Source of the DNA: Terriglobia bacterium
GTDB lineage: Bacteria > Acidobacteriota > Terriglobia > Bryobacterales > Bryobacteraceae
NCBI GenBank assembly: GCA_020073145.1
Contig: JAIQFS010000031.1
Coordinates: forward strand, 1 to 61,693
Length of the DNA: 61,693 nucleotides
Reading direction: 5' to 3'
Within the stretch, counting starts at the first letter, position 1. Every line of letters starts with the position of its first letter. The notes beneath the pieces were generated by a model that saw nothing but the letters and a program-made list of their open reading frames with translations, made no database searches and was not told where the DNA came from. Below, piece by piece: positions 42,667 through 51,146 of this stretch. The position numbers and the translations under genes are program-made.

Positions 42667-44718
42667 CTACTCGTACCGCAACGCCACCACCGGGTCCACC
42701 TTCATCGCCCGCCGTGCCGGAATATAGCAGGCCAATAGCCCCACGCCGCCGAGCATTCCCGCCACGCCCGTCAGCGTGGCCGCATCCCAAGCGCCCACCC
42801 CGAACAGCAAAGTGGCCAGCAATCGCATCAACCCCAGCGCGGCTCCGAATCCCAGCGCCAGCCCCGTTCCCGTCATCCCCAGCCCGTGCCGCAGGATCAG
42901 CCCGAGCAGGTTTCCGCGGCTCGCTCCCAACGCCGCGCGAATCCCGATCTCTCCCGTCCGCTGCGCCACCGAATACGAAATCACGCCGTAGATCCCCATC
43001 GCCGCCAGCAGCATCGCAATCCCCGCGAACACCCCCAGCAGCAGCGACCGCAGACGGTCTCCCCCCATCGCTTCTGATTTCAACTGCTCCAGCGTCTTCA
43101 CATCCGTCAAAGGCTGGTCCTTATCCACGGCGTACACCGCCCCGCGCAAGGCTTTCTCCAGCCGCGAGGGATCCACTGCCGCCCGCACCACCAGCCCGCC
43201 AAAATACACCGGGCTCTGCTCGTTGCTCACGTAGATCCCGGGATTGTCGTTCTTGTCGTCCAGACTGCTCACCCGTTCGTCGGCCACCACCCCAACCACT
43301 TCCCACCCGATCTCCGGCCCCAGTTGGGTCTTCCCCGGAATGATCTTCTGCACCAGAATGCGTTTCCCAATCGGCTCTTCTTTCGGGAAGTACTTGCGCG
43401 CCATGGTCTCGTTGATGACCGTCACCGGAGGACCGCCCGCCGCGTCCCCTTCGCTCAGTCCGCGGCCCTTGCGCATTTTCATTCCCAGAGCGCGGAAATA
43501 CGAGGGGCTGATCATTTTGAAGAAGCACGCCTGCCGGTTCGCCCGGTCCACCACCGCGCGGTCGGCGATCTGAAACGGCATCCCGTAGCCCCACCCTTGC
43601 ATCGGCAGAGCCGAAGTGAACGCGACGTCGCGCACCCCCGGCAAAGCCTCAAGGTTGCCGGCGATTTGCCGTAAATAATTATCGAGTTCCACCGGGTCCG
43701 GATGCCGTTTGTCCGAGAGCGGCATCCGCGCCGTCAGCACGTTCTCGGTGAGAAACTGCCGGATCAGCCGGCCCCGGCCCGCCCCCAGCGCCGCGCGCAC
43801 CGCCACTTCCCGCCCCCGTGCCATCCCGCGCGCCAGCGACAGGTTCGCCAGGTTGGCGCATCCAATCAGCAGCACCATTCCCACCGCAGCCAGCAGGACG
43901 TACAGCGAAGTCCGCAGATCCGGCCCCACAATCACGTCGGAGAACCGCTCGACCACTACTCCCCAGCCTTTGTTGGAGTCCGGATAATCATGCGCGATCC
44001 GCGCCCCGATCGTATCCATCTGCGCCTGCGCCTGCTCCAGCGGCACCCCGCCCTTCAACCGCGCGAACGCCCCGAACCAATGAAAGTTGCGGGTCATGTT
44101 CGTCGGCTGAAAAGCCAGCGGCGTCCAGATCTGGTTGGCCGCCCGGTCGAACGCGCTTCCTTCCGGTAACACGCCGATCACCGTATACGGTTCGCCGTCC
44201 AGCCGGATCGCGCGACCGATCAGTGTCGGGTCCGCGCCGAATTGTGAGGTCCAGAGCGTGTGGGTCAGCACGGCCACGTGCTCCTTGCCAATCTGGTCTT
44301 CGTCGGCCGCAAAGGTGCGTCCGAGCACGGCCTTGACCCCGAAAATATCGAAGTAGTGCGCCGATGCCACTCCACTTCGCAATTGCACCGGCTCCCCGCG
44401 GCCTGTCAGCGTGACCGTGTTGCCGGTCTGCGCCGCCATGAAATCGAATACGGTGTTTTGCCGCTGCCAGTCCAGAAACGTCAGTGTCGAGATGCCGTTC
44501 CGCTTGCCGCCCGGCGGTTTCTCGAGCACCCGCACAATCCGGTCCGCCTCCGCGTACGGCAGCGGCTTCAACAGCGCCGCATCCACAAAGCTGAAGATGG
44601 CGGTATTGGCTCCGATCCCGATTGCCAGCGTCAGCAGCGAAACCGTCGTGAAACCCGGACTCTTCCCCAGCGTCCGCAACGCATAGCGAAGGTCCTTCAG
44701 CAGTCCGTCCATGAACAC
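42667..44718 (-). CDS. Acidobacterial-type orphan MacB/FtsX permease with internal deletion
   Basis: 683 residues; full-length relatives have roughly 800-880. The N-terminal helix ([20 protein letters not shown]) and the MacB periplasmic domain are normal ([27 protein letters not shown]). The first FtsX core begins correctly ([32 protein letters not shown]). At residue ~328 it jumps directly into the start of the second periplasmic domain ([14 protein letters not shown]), skipping the remaining helices of the first FtsX unit and the following linker. The second unit is complete ([20 protein letters not shown], final helices and [10 protein letters not shown]). No ATPase adjoins it, as usual for this class. 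Whether the shortened protein works is unknown. Confidence 0.85.
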   Translation of the reverse strand: MFMDGLLKDLRYALRTLGKSPGFTTVSLLTLAIGIGANTAIFSFVDAALLKPLPYAEADRIVRVLEKPPGGKRNGISTLTFLDWQRQNTVFDFMAAQTGNTVTLTGRGEPVQLRSGVASAHYFDIFGVKAVLGRTFAADEDQIGKEHVAVLTHTLWTSQFGADPTLIGRAIRLDGEPYTVIGVLPEGSAFDRAANQIWTPLAFQPTNMTRNFHWFGAFARLKGGVPLEQAQAQMDTIGARIAHDYPDSNKGWGVVVERFSDVIVGPDLRTSLYVLLAAVGMVLLIGCANLANLSLARGMARGREVAVRAALGAGRGRLIRQFLTENVLTARMPLSDKRHPDPVELDNYLRQIAGNLEALPGVRDVAFTSALPMQGWGYGMPFQIADRAVVDRANRQACFFKMISPSYFRALGMKMRKGRGLSEGDAAGGPPVTVINETMARKYFPKEEPIGKRILVQKIIPGKTQLGPEIGWEVVGVVADERVSSLDDKNDNPGIYVSNEQSPVYFGGLVVRAAVDPSRLEKALRGAVYAVDKDQPLTDVKTLEQLKSEAMGGDRLRSLLLGVFAGIAMLLAAMGIYGVISYSVAQRTGEIGIRAALGASRGNLLGLILRHGLGMTGTGLALGFGAALGLMRLLATLLFGVGAWDAATLTGVAGMLGGVGLLACYIPARRAMKVDPVVALRYE

Positions 44719-44817
44719 ACTCCTGTCGCCGGTGTTTGAGTCGTTAGACGAAGGATGTCTTGAAAAGTTCCTGCGTGATCGGAACCGGATCGTTTTTTCG
44801 CGTCTGCCGGCGGTCCG

Positions 44818-46101
44818 CTACCGCCCCCCGGTGCCCGCTTCCACCGGCGCCAACGGGCTGATGAGATTCCCCTCTCCGTCCAGCTCCATCGGCATCTCGT
44901 CTTCGATTTCTAATAACGGGTGCTTCGCGATCGCCTCCCGCAGGTTCTCGCTCAGCCCCAACCGCGCCAGTTCCAAAGTGTTGCGAATCCACCCGATCGT
45001 GTTCTCGCCCGCCTCCACCCGGCCCGTCGTCGGCAGAATGTGTTCTAGGCATTCCCGGTCCGTCGCAAAATGTATCGGCGTGTGTGCCCCCGAGGGGTTT
45101 GACGCTGTCAGCGCGTTGATCCACGTGTTGTGCGTGTCGATCCCCCGCGCCAGCCGGTCCGTCACCACGTCCGCGCTGCCCACCCCCAGCGCGTTTCCGT
45201 ATGTCAAATCGCTCAGATCGCGTGCGAAAATCCGCTCGATGCGCGGCGTATCCGGAAACGGGTTGTACTCGCCCCGGTGCGTCCGGTTGATGATCTTCGT
45301 GTCCATCCCCATCCCGCTGATGTTCTTGCCCATCTCATCCACCACCAGCAGATCCAGGTCCAACGGCAGCTTCGCCATCCACCGTTTCACCAGCGCCAGG
45401 TTCTCTTCTTCGCGCTGTTCCATGGCGTCCGCCGTCACCACATCCAGCTTCGCCGTCTGGTGGTACGCGTCTTCCAGAATGGCCAGCCCGCCCAATATCT
45501 TGCCCGACCGCAGAGTCTGCCGGCCCACCGTCCGGATCACCGATTCCAGCCCCATCCGGTGCCCGTACGCGTGGTAGCGCTGCGCTCCCGCCAGCTTGCC
45601 CACCCCGATCGCCATCATTTTGAACAGCCCGCTCTCGATCGCGCCTGAAAAATCGGTGTGCCACTTGGTCCGGTTCACCAGCATCACGCCGTCGGCTGCG
45701 TACGCCGCCTGGTCCATGAACGCTTCGATCCCGTCGGCCGTCTTTCCCAGCGACACCACCTCCAGTTGGCTCACGAGGCCGCAGCCCATCGTCGCTTCCG
45801 TGATGCCGTAATGCGCCAGCACGTCCGCCTGCCCTTCGGCCGTGGCGCCTCCGTGGCTCCCCATGGCGGGAAATAGGAATGGCTCCATCCCCGCGTCTTT
45901 CCAGTAGCGCACCACGCTGCCCACAATGGCCGCCAGATTCCGGATCCCGCGGCTGCCCACTCCGATGGCTATCCGCGCTCCCGGCCGCAAACGCCTCGCC
46001 AACCCGGCCGCCGCCAGCTGTCGATGCGTCTCCCCGGGAATGTCGGCGATGCGCCGGTCAGGGTAATTCTGGCGTACCAGAAGCAGGCGGGGAAGCTCCA
46101 T
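44818..46101 (-). CDS. DUF2088/LarA-like (lactate racemase domain) protein
   Basis: 427 residues. Soluble, no signal peptide. It follows the pattern of the lactate-racemase N-terminal domain family in the variant with AIGVGSRGIRNLAAIV, FLFPAMGSHGGATAEGQADVL, MLVNRTKWHTDFSGAIESGLFKMMAIGVGK and VVDEMGKNISGMGMDTKI. True LarA binds a nickel-pincer cofactor through a lysine and histidines. I cannot confirm those residues here, and no larB/C/E genes adjoin it. The reaction is therefore not assigned. It ends about 100 bases before the ABC permease gene and lies downstream of the 46132 gene on the same strand. Confidence 0.8.
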   Translation of the reverse strand: MELPRLLLVRQNYPDRRIADIPGETHRQLAAAGLARRLRPGARIAIGVGSRGIRNLAAIVGSVVRYWKDAGMEPFLFPAMGSHGGATAEGQADVLAHYGITEATMGCGLVSQLEVVSLGKTADGIEAFMDQAAYAADGVMLVNRTKWHTDFSGAIESGLFKMMAIGVGKLAGAQRYHAYGHRMGLESVIRTVGRQTLRSGKILGGLAILEDAYHQTAKLDVVTADAMEQREEENLALVKRWMAKLPLDLDLLVVDEMGKNISGMGMDTKIINRTHRGEYNPFPDTPRIERIFARDLSDLTYGNALGVGSADVVTDRLARGIDTHNTWINALTASNPSGAHTPIHFATDRECLEHILPTTGRVEAGENTIGWIRNTLELARLGLSENLREAIAKHPLLEIEDEMPMELDGEGNLISPLAPVEAGTGGR

Positions 46102-46131
46102 CCCCTTTATCTTAACCCTCCCGATTCGCCC

Positions 46132-46752
46132 CTACGTCCCGCCCCACTCGGTCTCCAGCAGCCGCGCATATTCCCCCGATGCGTAGATCTCGAATCGAAA
46201 CTGCGCGGCCCGCGCCGGTCCATACGGCTCCGACTCCAGGAAGCTCGCATACAGATGATCCGCGTACCGATGATAGTGCTGCAGAAATTCCTCCGACAGC
46301 AGATCGAACTCCGGCGGCCGCGCAAACAGCGTGTTCAACCCGATGGCCCGCGAGAAAATCGCCGCGTGGTCCACCACCCCCCACTGCGTCAGTTTCGCCT
46401 TTACCGCTTCGGGCGGATGCGCAATCAACAACTCCGCGAAACTCTGTTTCTCCAGCCCCGAGCCCTCCAGTTCCCGCGCGCGCTTCGTGCCTTCCACGCA
46501 CTGCCCCATCCAGCGCAAGATATCTTTCCCCAAAAAAAAGAGCATGCGCGTCTCCGCGTACCGGCCCGAAAGCAGGCGCCGCATCAGAATCTCCGGCTCC
46601 GTCCCGTCGTTCGCCACTAGCCCCGACAACATCAGCGTCGCCCGCGAGTTCTCCAGCAGCGCCGTCGGCGATACGTGCTCATTAAATGGATGCAGTATTA
46701 GCGGCGGCAGCTCCCACACCTGCGTCCCTTCGATATTGGCCACCAGCGGCAT
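46132..46752 (-). CDS. Conserved hypothetical protein, 206 residues
   Basis: ATG 46752 with GGGAG eight bases upstream. No signal or membrane segment. The N-terminus VANIEGTQVWELPPLILHPF is followed by a helical body (TPEILMRRLLSGRYAETRML-like region, FFLGKDILRWMGQCVEGTKR, FAELLIAHPPEAVKAKLTQW). The C-terminus is PPEFDLLSEEFLQHYHRYAD. I recognise no domain. It lies 30 bases upstream of the DUF2088 gene on the same strand, so the two are probably one operon, but this does not reveal a function. Confidence 0.65.
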   Translation of the reverse strand: MPLVANIEGTQVWELPPLILHPFNEHVSPTALLENSRATLMLSGLVANDGTEPEILMRRLLSGRYAETRMLFFLGKDILRWMGQCVEGTKRARELEGSGLEKQSFAELLIAHPPEAVKAKLTQWGVVDHAAIFSRAIGLNTLFARPPEFDLLSEEFLQHYHRYADHLYASFLESEPYGPARAAQFRFEIYASGEYARLLETEWGGT

Positions 46753-46875
46753 TGTGCTCCCTCTTCTTCTATCGGTTCTTTTGCCCGGAAAGTTGAGGCG
46801 TCCCCTGTGCCCATCCCCGATAACGAAAGAGATGATAGTCCTCCCCCCCCACCCGGAGTTACACTGGCCTCGTCC

Positions 46876-47094
46876 ATGATTCCTGCTCGCGTCCGCAAAT
46901 CCGCTCACCGTCAACGCGGCCATGGACTGGCCGAGTACTGCATGGCCCTCGCCTTCATCGCCCTCGTCGCTCTCGGCCTCTACCTCCGCATGTCCGGCGG
47001 CGTGCACGATCTCTGGTCTACCGCCAATTCCACTCTGGTCGACGGAAACTCCACCGCCCACTCCGCCGAAACCGTCGGCCGGGCTCCCCGCTAG
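46876..47094 (+). CDS. Flp/Fap-type pilin-like small protein
   Basis: 72 residues from ATG 46876. A short basic leader (IPARVRKSAHRQRGHG) precedes LAEYCMALAFIALVALGLYL. This matches the G-x-x-x-E-Y pattern of Flp pilins, where the prepilin peptidase cuts after Gly and Glu+5/Tyr+6 follow in the hydrophobic helix. The tail of ~35 residues is polar. No tad secretion genes are in the window, so a structural pilin role is only suggested. Confidence 0.5.
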   Translation: MIPARVRKSAHRQRGHGLAEYCMALAFIALVALGLYLRMSGGVHDLWSTANSTLVDGNSTAHSAETVGRAPR

Positions 47095-47130
47095 GCCGCC
47101 CCGTCCTCAAAGTGCTATCCTTGCCCCTTC

Positions 47131-48345
47131 ATGCCTGACCGCCCCCAACGGTGGCCACCGCCCTGGCTCTTCTTGATCCTGATTCTCCCCGGAGGAATTT
47201 ACACCGGTTTCACCACCACTCCCATGCCCTTCCTGCTTAGCCGGGCCGGAGTGTCCGTTGAAAAAATCGCCAACCTCGAATCTCTGTTGCAGATCCCCAC
47301 CATCTTCTACTTCTTCTGGGCCCCTCTCGTCGACATGAGGTTCCGGCGCCGAACCTGGCTGCTGCTCGTCTCCTTCTGCAGCGCCGCCTGCCTCGCCGGC
47401 GCCATGCCGCTCGTCGGCCCGGCCCACCTGACCCTCATCACCGGCCTCCTCCTGGGTGGCATGGCGGTCAACGTCCTGGTTTCCTCGGCCCAGGGCGGCC
47501 TCATGGTCAGCAGCCTCTCGCGCGCCGGCCAAGCCCATGCCTCCGGTTGGACCCAGGCCGGCAACCTCGGCGGCGGCGCCCTCGGTGCCGGCATCACCCT
47601 CTGGCTGTTGACCCGCCTCTCCTTGCCCCTGGCCACGGTCGCCACCGCCGCCATGGTCGCCCTTCCGTCGCTGGCCGCTTTGACCATCGCCGAGCGTCTG
47701 CCCGCCGTCACCGCCGGCCTCACCGACCGCTTCCGGAAAATCGGCCGCGAGCTGACCGCCGTCTTTCATTCGCGCCAGACCCTCTGGGGACTCCTCCTCC
47801 TGGCTTCGCCGGTCAGTTCCGGAGCTGCCCTGAATCTCCTTCCGGCCGTGGCCGATCACTATGGCGTGGGCCGCCAGGGCGTCATGTGGGTCAACGGCAT
47901 GGCCGGCGGTCTGGTGCTCGCCTTCGGCTCGCTAGCGGCCACATTGTTGCCTGGCGAGTGGGACCGCCGCCTCACCTATGCCGGCGCCGGGATGTTGAAT
48001 GGCCTCGCATCCCTCACGCTGCTCGCTGGCGATCGGCCGTCGGTCTACTACTTCGGTACCGTCCTCTATCTCGTGACCACCGGGTTCGGATACGCGCGCT
48101 TCACTGCCTTGGTGATGGACGTCCTCGGCCACGGCGAACACGGCGCCAGTACCCGCTACAGTCTTTTCCTGGCCGCGGGCAATCTGCCCATCGCCTACGT
48201 GCTCTGGCTCGACGGCCAAGGCTATCACCGCTTCGGCACTCACGGATTGTTTGGCGTGGACGCTGCCGGCAACCTTTTCGTTTTCGCCATCGTCGCCGCT
48301 TGGTGGTTGCTCCGCCGCAAATCCGCCGCCGCTGTAACGGGCTAA
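47131..48345 (+). CDS. Major facilitator superfamily transporter, AmpG-like
   Basis: 404 residues with about 12 membrane helices. The early segment GGIYTGFTTTPMPFLLSRAG, the loop FFWAPLVDMRFRRRTWLLLV and the second-half SPVSSGAALNLLPAVADHYG are of the PAT/AmpG type (muropeptide or acetyl-CoA transport). There is no cell-wall recycling gene beside it, so the substrate is uncertain. The plus-strand pilin-like gene ends 36 bases upstream. Nothing unusual in length or composition. Confidence 0.8.
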   Translation: MPDRPQRWPPPWLFLILILPGGIYTGFTTTPMPFLLSRAGVSVEKIANLESLLQIPTIFYFFWAPLVDMRFRRRTWLLLVSFCSAACLAGAMPLVGPAHLTLITGLLLGGMAVNVLVSSAQGGLMVSSLSRAGQAHASGWTQAGNLGGGALGAGITLWLLTRLSLPLATVATAAMVALPSLAALTIAERLPAVTAGLTDRFRKIGRELTAVFHSRQTLWGLLLLASPVSSGAALNLLPAVADHYGVGRQGVMWVNGMAGGLVLAFGSLAATLLPGEWDRRLTYAGAGMLNGLASLTLLAGDRPSVYYFGTVLYLVTTGFGYARFTALVMDVLGHGEHGASTRYSLFLAAGNLPIAYVLWLDGQGYHRFGTHGLFGVDAAGNLFVFAIVAAWWLLRRKSAAAVTG

Positions 48346-48552
48346 TTGGCCCGCTCCGCATCCGCTGCGTACCCCCCCCCCGCGCGTCGGGTGAGAAATC
48401 TCACAAAAGTTACGTCTCAGATTTAGCTGAGAGACCCCGGATTTCCCAGGTGAAGGTACTGAGGATTTCCCTCCATTAGACTCATATCGGAATGCAGCCT
48501 TGTAGTTAGCCTTTGGTGGCGGTATGAGTAATAACCGAGAGGGGATTGCAAA

Positions 48553-48804
48553 ATGCTGAGCATCACAATCACAGTCGCTCCGGGACGCACCGCGGAGGGC
48601 GTTATGCTGGCCATGAGCCAGGACCGCATGCGCATCGCACTCCAGGGCTCCGAGGACACCATGGAGTTGCGCCAGATCGCCGGCCGCTGGACCACCGAAG
48701 ACAACCAACCCGTCGAGTTCGAAGCCTTGCTGACGGACTGCCAGACGGACCAGTCTTGGTTCGCGGACTCGGCTCCCCGTGTCGCCGTAGCGGGACGCGC
48801 CTGA
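48553..48804 (+). CDS. Small hypothetical protein, 83 residues
   Basis: ATG 48553 preceded by GAGAGGGG at a good distance. No signal peptide or membrane helix. Predicted beta-rich with a few acidic turns (TAEGVMLAMSQDRMRIALQG, QIAGRWTTEDNQPVEFEALL). I do not recognise a family. The upstream 200 bases carry a run of ten C residues (about 48372-48381) and a 6-bp hairpin, TCTCAG/CTGAGA (48415-48432), that may influence its expression. Confidence 0.6.
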   Translation: MLSITITVAPGRTAEGVMLAMSQDRMRIALQGSEDTMELRQIAGRWTTEDNQPVEFEALLTDCQTDQSWFADSAPRVAVAGRA

Positions 48805-48843
48805 AGCTGTACGAAAACGTACAGTTATGGGCTGGAAGCGCCC

Positions 48844-49911
48844 TCAGCGCCAGCGAAACAGCTTCAGCGCGAGCGTGAACGAGAGCCCCAGCCACGCGCC
48901 CATGACCGCGAGCTGGGGCGCTGCCTGCAGCAACGTGGCGCCTTGCAGCATGTTCATCCGCAGCGCGTCGATCGTCGCCGTCAGCGGCAACGCCCGCACC
49001 AGCGGCTGCACCGCATCCGGGAACCGCTGAGACGAAAAGAAGACGCCCGACAACACCCACATCGGCATCATCGTCAGGTTCATCAAGCCAGACGCCGCTT
49101 CGATGGTCCGCGCCCGTGACGCGATCAGCAGCCCCAACGCGTTGAACGCCAGCGAGCCCAGCACGCAGATCGCGGCGAAATCCAGAAACCGGCCGCGCAC
49201 CGGCACCCCGAACAGGAACACGCCCGCCCCCAGCAGCAGACCTACTTCCACCCCCAGCAGCGACAGGCGGAACAGCAGAAACGACAGTAGGTAATAAGGG
49301 CGGGGCATCGGTGTCGCCACCAGCCGCTTCAGCAGTTTCTTGCGCCGCGCATCCACAATCGGAAATCCGGTCAGCCAGATCCCGTTGCCCATCAGCCCCA
49401 TCCCCAACAGTCCCGGGACCAGAAAGTCGATGTACCGCGAGCCCGGCTCGCGCAGCAGTTCGTCGCGCGCCCCTACCGGATCGGCGCGGCCCGCCGCCCG
49501 CTGCACCGCGTCATCCGCCAGTCTCCGCGCCGTGCGCCCGTCCGGGTTGGTGTCGTCGTACCGATAAGTCACCGTACCGCCCGGCCCCGGCTCCGCCAGC
49601 AGCACCACTTTCCCCGTGCGGAGTTCCGCCGCTCCCGCCGCGGCCGGAAGCTCTTCCACCGCCAGCAGCTTCTCCCGCGCCAGCGACCGCGCCAGTTCCG
49701 GCGTCACCGCCGCGATCTTGAGCACGTCCGGCGGCCGGTTGCGGAATGCGATTCCCAATCCGATCGCCAGCAGAATCGGGAACGCGAAGCCCCAGAACAG
49801 CGCCTCCGGTTCCCGCAGAAACTCCCGGAACCGCGTCCCCGTCAGTTGCGCCAGCGGATGCCGCGCCCTCGGCCGCGCGCGCGTTCCCGAAACGGCCGCC
49901 GCCTCACTCAT
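48844..49911 (-). CDS. ABC-2 type exporter permease
   Basis: 355 residues. One N-terminal helix (ALFWGFAFPILLAIGLGIAF), a ~130-residue extracytoplasmic domain (ELARSLAREKLLAVEELPAA) and five C-terminal helices. These include FLVPGLLGMGLMGNGIWL, the conserved ATPase-coupling loop (DARRKKLLKRLVATPMPRPY) and GVFFSSQRFPDAVQPLVRAL. Partner of the ATPase gene at 49904-50848, whose stop codon it overlaps by eight bases (ATGAGTGA). Together they form a half-size exporter for a drug, lipid or polysaccharide; the substrate cannot be read from sequence. Confidence 0.9.
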   Translation of the reverse strand: MSEAAAVSGTRARPRARHPLAQLTGTRFREFLREPEALFWGFAFPILLAIGLGIAFRNRPPDVLKIAAVTPELARSLAREKLLAVEELPAAAGAAELRTGKVVLLAEPGPGGTVTYRYDDTNPDGRTARRLADDAVQRAAGRADPVGARDELLREPGSRYIDFLVPGLLGMGLMGNGIWLTGFPIVDARRKKLLKRLVATPMPRPYYLLSFLLFRLSLLGVEVGLLLGAGVFLFGVPVRGRFLDFAAICVLGSLAFNALGLLIASRARTIEAASGLMNLTMMPMWVLSGVFFSSQRFPDAVQPLVRALPLTATIDALRMNMLQGATLLQAAPQLAVMGAWLGLSFTLALKLFRWR

Positions 49912-50848
49912 CGCGCAGGTGCCGTCCCGTCAACGCCACGAAGACGTCCTCCAGAGTCGCCGAATGCGTCCGCAATTCGGTCAGCGGCACGCCCTGCCGC
50001 CCCAGTTCCTCCAGCAGCGCCGGTACCGCGCGGTGCAGTTCCGTCACCTGCATCTGCACGCTGCCGTTCTCCCGCCGCACCTCGCGCACGCCGTCGATGC
50101 GGCCGAGCGCTCCCGTGTCCACGCTGCCGGCCGCGCCGTCACTCGAAAACTCCACCAGGTGCTCCACCCCGATCGACGCGATCAGTTCCCGCGGCGTCCC
50201 CAGCGCAATCGTCTTGCCGTGATCCATAATGGCCACCCGGTCGCACAGCCGCTCCGCCTCATCCATATAGTGCGTCGTCAGCACAATCGTGCGTCCGGCC
50301 TCCTGGAACCGCTCGATCAGTTCCCAGAGCTGCCGCCGCGCCTGCGGATCCAGGCCCGTCGTCGGCTCGTCCAGAAACAACAGGTCCGGGTCGCCCACCA
50401 GCGCGCACGCCAGCGCCAGCCGCTGCTTCTGCCCGCCCGACAGGTTCCCCACGCGCGACTTTTGTTTTTCCTCCAATTGCACCAGCGCAATCACTTCGGC
50501 CGTCTCCGGTCCCTGATGGTAAAAACTTCGGAACAGGCGCAGCGTTTCCCACACCGTGAGCTTCTCCGCCAGTTGCGTTTCCTGCAGTTGAATCCCCAGC
50601 CGCTGCCGCAGTTCCGAAGCGTGCGCATCCCAGCGCAGCCCGAGCACTTCCACCTCGCCCGCATCCGCCCGGGTCAGCCCCTCGCAGATCTCGATCGTGG
50701 TGGTCTTCCCCGCGCCATTCGGCCCCAGCAGCCCGAAGCATTCACCCGCGCGCACTTCCAGATCGAGCCCGTCCACCGCCACCACGTCCTGGTACGCCTT
50801 CCGCAGTTGGCGTACGCGCAGCGCGGCCTTGCTAAGAGGTTCGGCCAT
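49904..50848 (-). CDS. ABC exporter ATP-binding subunit
   Basis: 314 residues from ATG 50848. Canonical nucleotide-binding domain: Walker A LLGPNGAGKTTTIEI, Q-loop LQETQLAEKLTV, signature LSGGQKQRLALACAL, Walker B LLFLDEPTTGLDPQ, and the H-loop in VLTTHYMDEAERL. A C-terminal ~90-residue regulatory extension (VEFSSDGAAGSVDTGALGRI) is of the DrrA/NatA type. It energises the adjacent permease. The start codon lies within the proximal unit of the ~155-bp tandem duplication shared with the hslU end, and a vestigial second copy of the start region lies at about 51004. Confidence 0.93.
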   Translation of the reverse strand: MAEPLSKAALRVRQLRKAYQDVVAVDGLDLEVRAGECFGLLGPNGAGKTTTIEICEGLTRADAGEVEVLGLRWDAHASELRQRLGIQLQETQLAEKLTVWETLRLFRSFYHQGPETAEVIALVQLEEKQKSRVGNLSGGQKQRLALACALVGDPDLLFLDEPTTGLDPQARRQLWELIERFQEAGRTIVLTTHYMDEAERLCDRVAIMDHGKTIALGTPRELIASIGVEHLVEFSSDGAAGSVDTGALGRIDGVREVRRENGSVQMQVTELHRAVPALLEELGRQGVPLTELRTHSATLEDVFVALTGRHLRDE

Positions 50849-50991
50849 GATGGGCAATACTCAGGATACCGCCGGCGGAGGCAGTGCCCAGCGCGCCGCG
50901 AGCAGCGCCACCGCATCACTTTTGCCTTTTGCCCTTTGCCTTTTGATTTTTCCCCTCAAAGGATGTACCGGCTCACAGGTCCGCTTCGTGA
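50836..50991. repeat. Tandem duplication, unit 1 (proximal to the ABC gene)
   Basis: About 156 bases, direct repeat of 50992-51146 with scattered mismatches. It contains the true start of the ABC ATPase gene, heptamer array C and a vestigial copy of the last hslU codons. Confidence 0.85.
50915..50955. repeat. Heptamer array C
   Basis: The plus strand reads ATCACTTTTGCC, TTTTGCC, CTTTGCC, TTTTGATTTTTCCCC. Same order and orientation as arrays B and D. Confidence 0.8.
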
Positions 50992-51146
50992 GAGGTTCGC
51001 CCATGATGGCAATAAGCAGGATCCCGGCGGAGGCAGTGACCAGCGCGCCGCGAGCAGCGTCACCGCATCACTTTTGCCTTTTGCCTTTTGCCTTTTGCCT
51101 TTTGATTTCTTCCCTCAAAGGATATACCGGCTCAGATCCTGATCCT
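50992..51146. repeat. Tandem duplication, unit 2 (overlaps the hslU 3' end)
   Basis: Direct repeat of 50836-50991. It contains a vestigial ABC-gene start region (ATG on the minus strand at 51004), heptamer array D and the genuine last codons and stop of hslU. Confidence 0.85.
51067..51113. repeat. Heptamer array D
   Basis: ATCACTTTTGCC followed by three further TTTTGCC units and TTTTGATTTCTTCCC, one unit longer than array C. It stops one base from the hslU stop codon (51115-51117). Confidence 0.8.

Noticed and set aside
44818-46101. Lactate racemase (larA) as a firm call
   Set aside because: Domain similarity only; no lar maturation genes nearby and cofactor residues could not be verified.
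50992-51010. Extra small gene starting at the vestigial ATG at 51004
   Set aside because: It copies only the first few ABC-gene codons and then runs through the repeat array; best explained as duplication debris.
50915-51113. CRISPR array at the TTTTGCC repeats
   Set aside because: The units are contiguous seven-base repeats with no spacers and no dyad repeat of 25-40 bases.
49616-51142. Plus-strand open frame of 508 codons spanning the ABC genes and tandem repeats
   Set aside because: It lies antisense to the ABC ATPase and hslU and runs through the intergenic duplication; no homology is recognisable.
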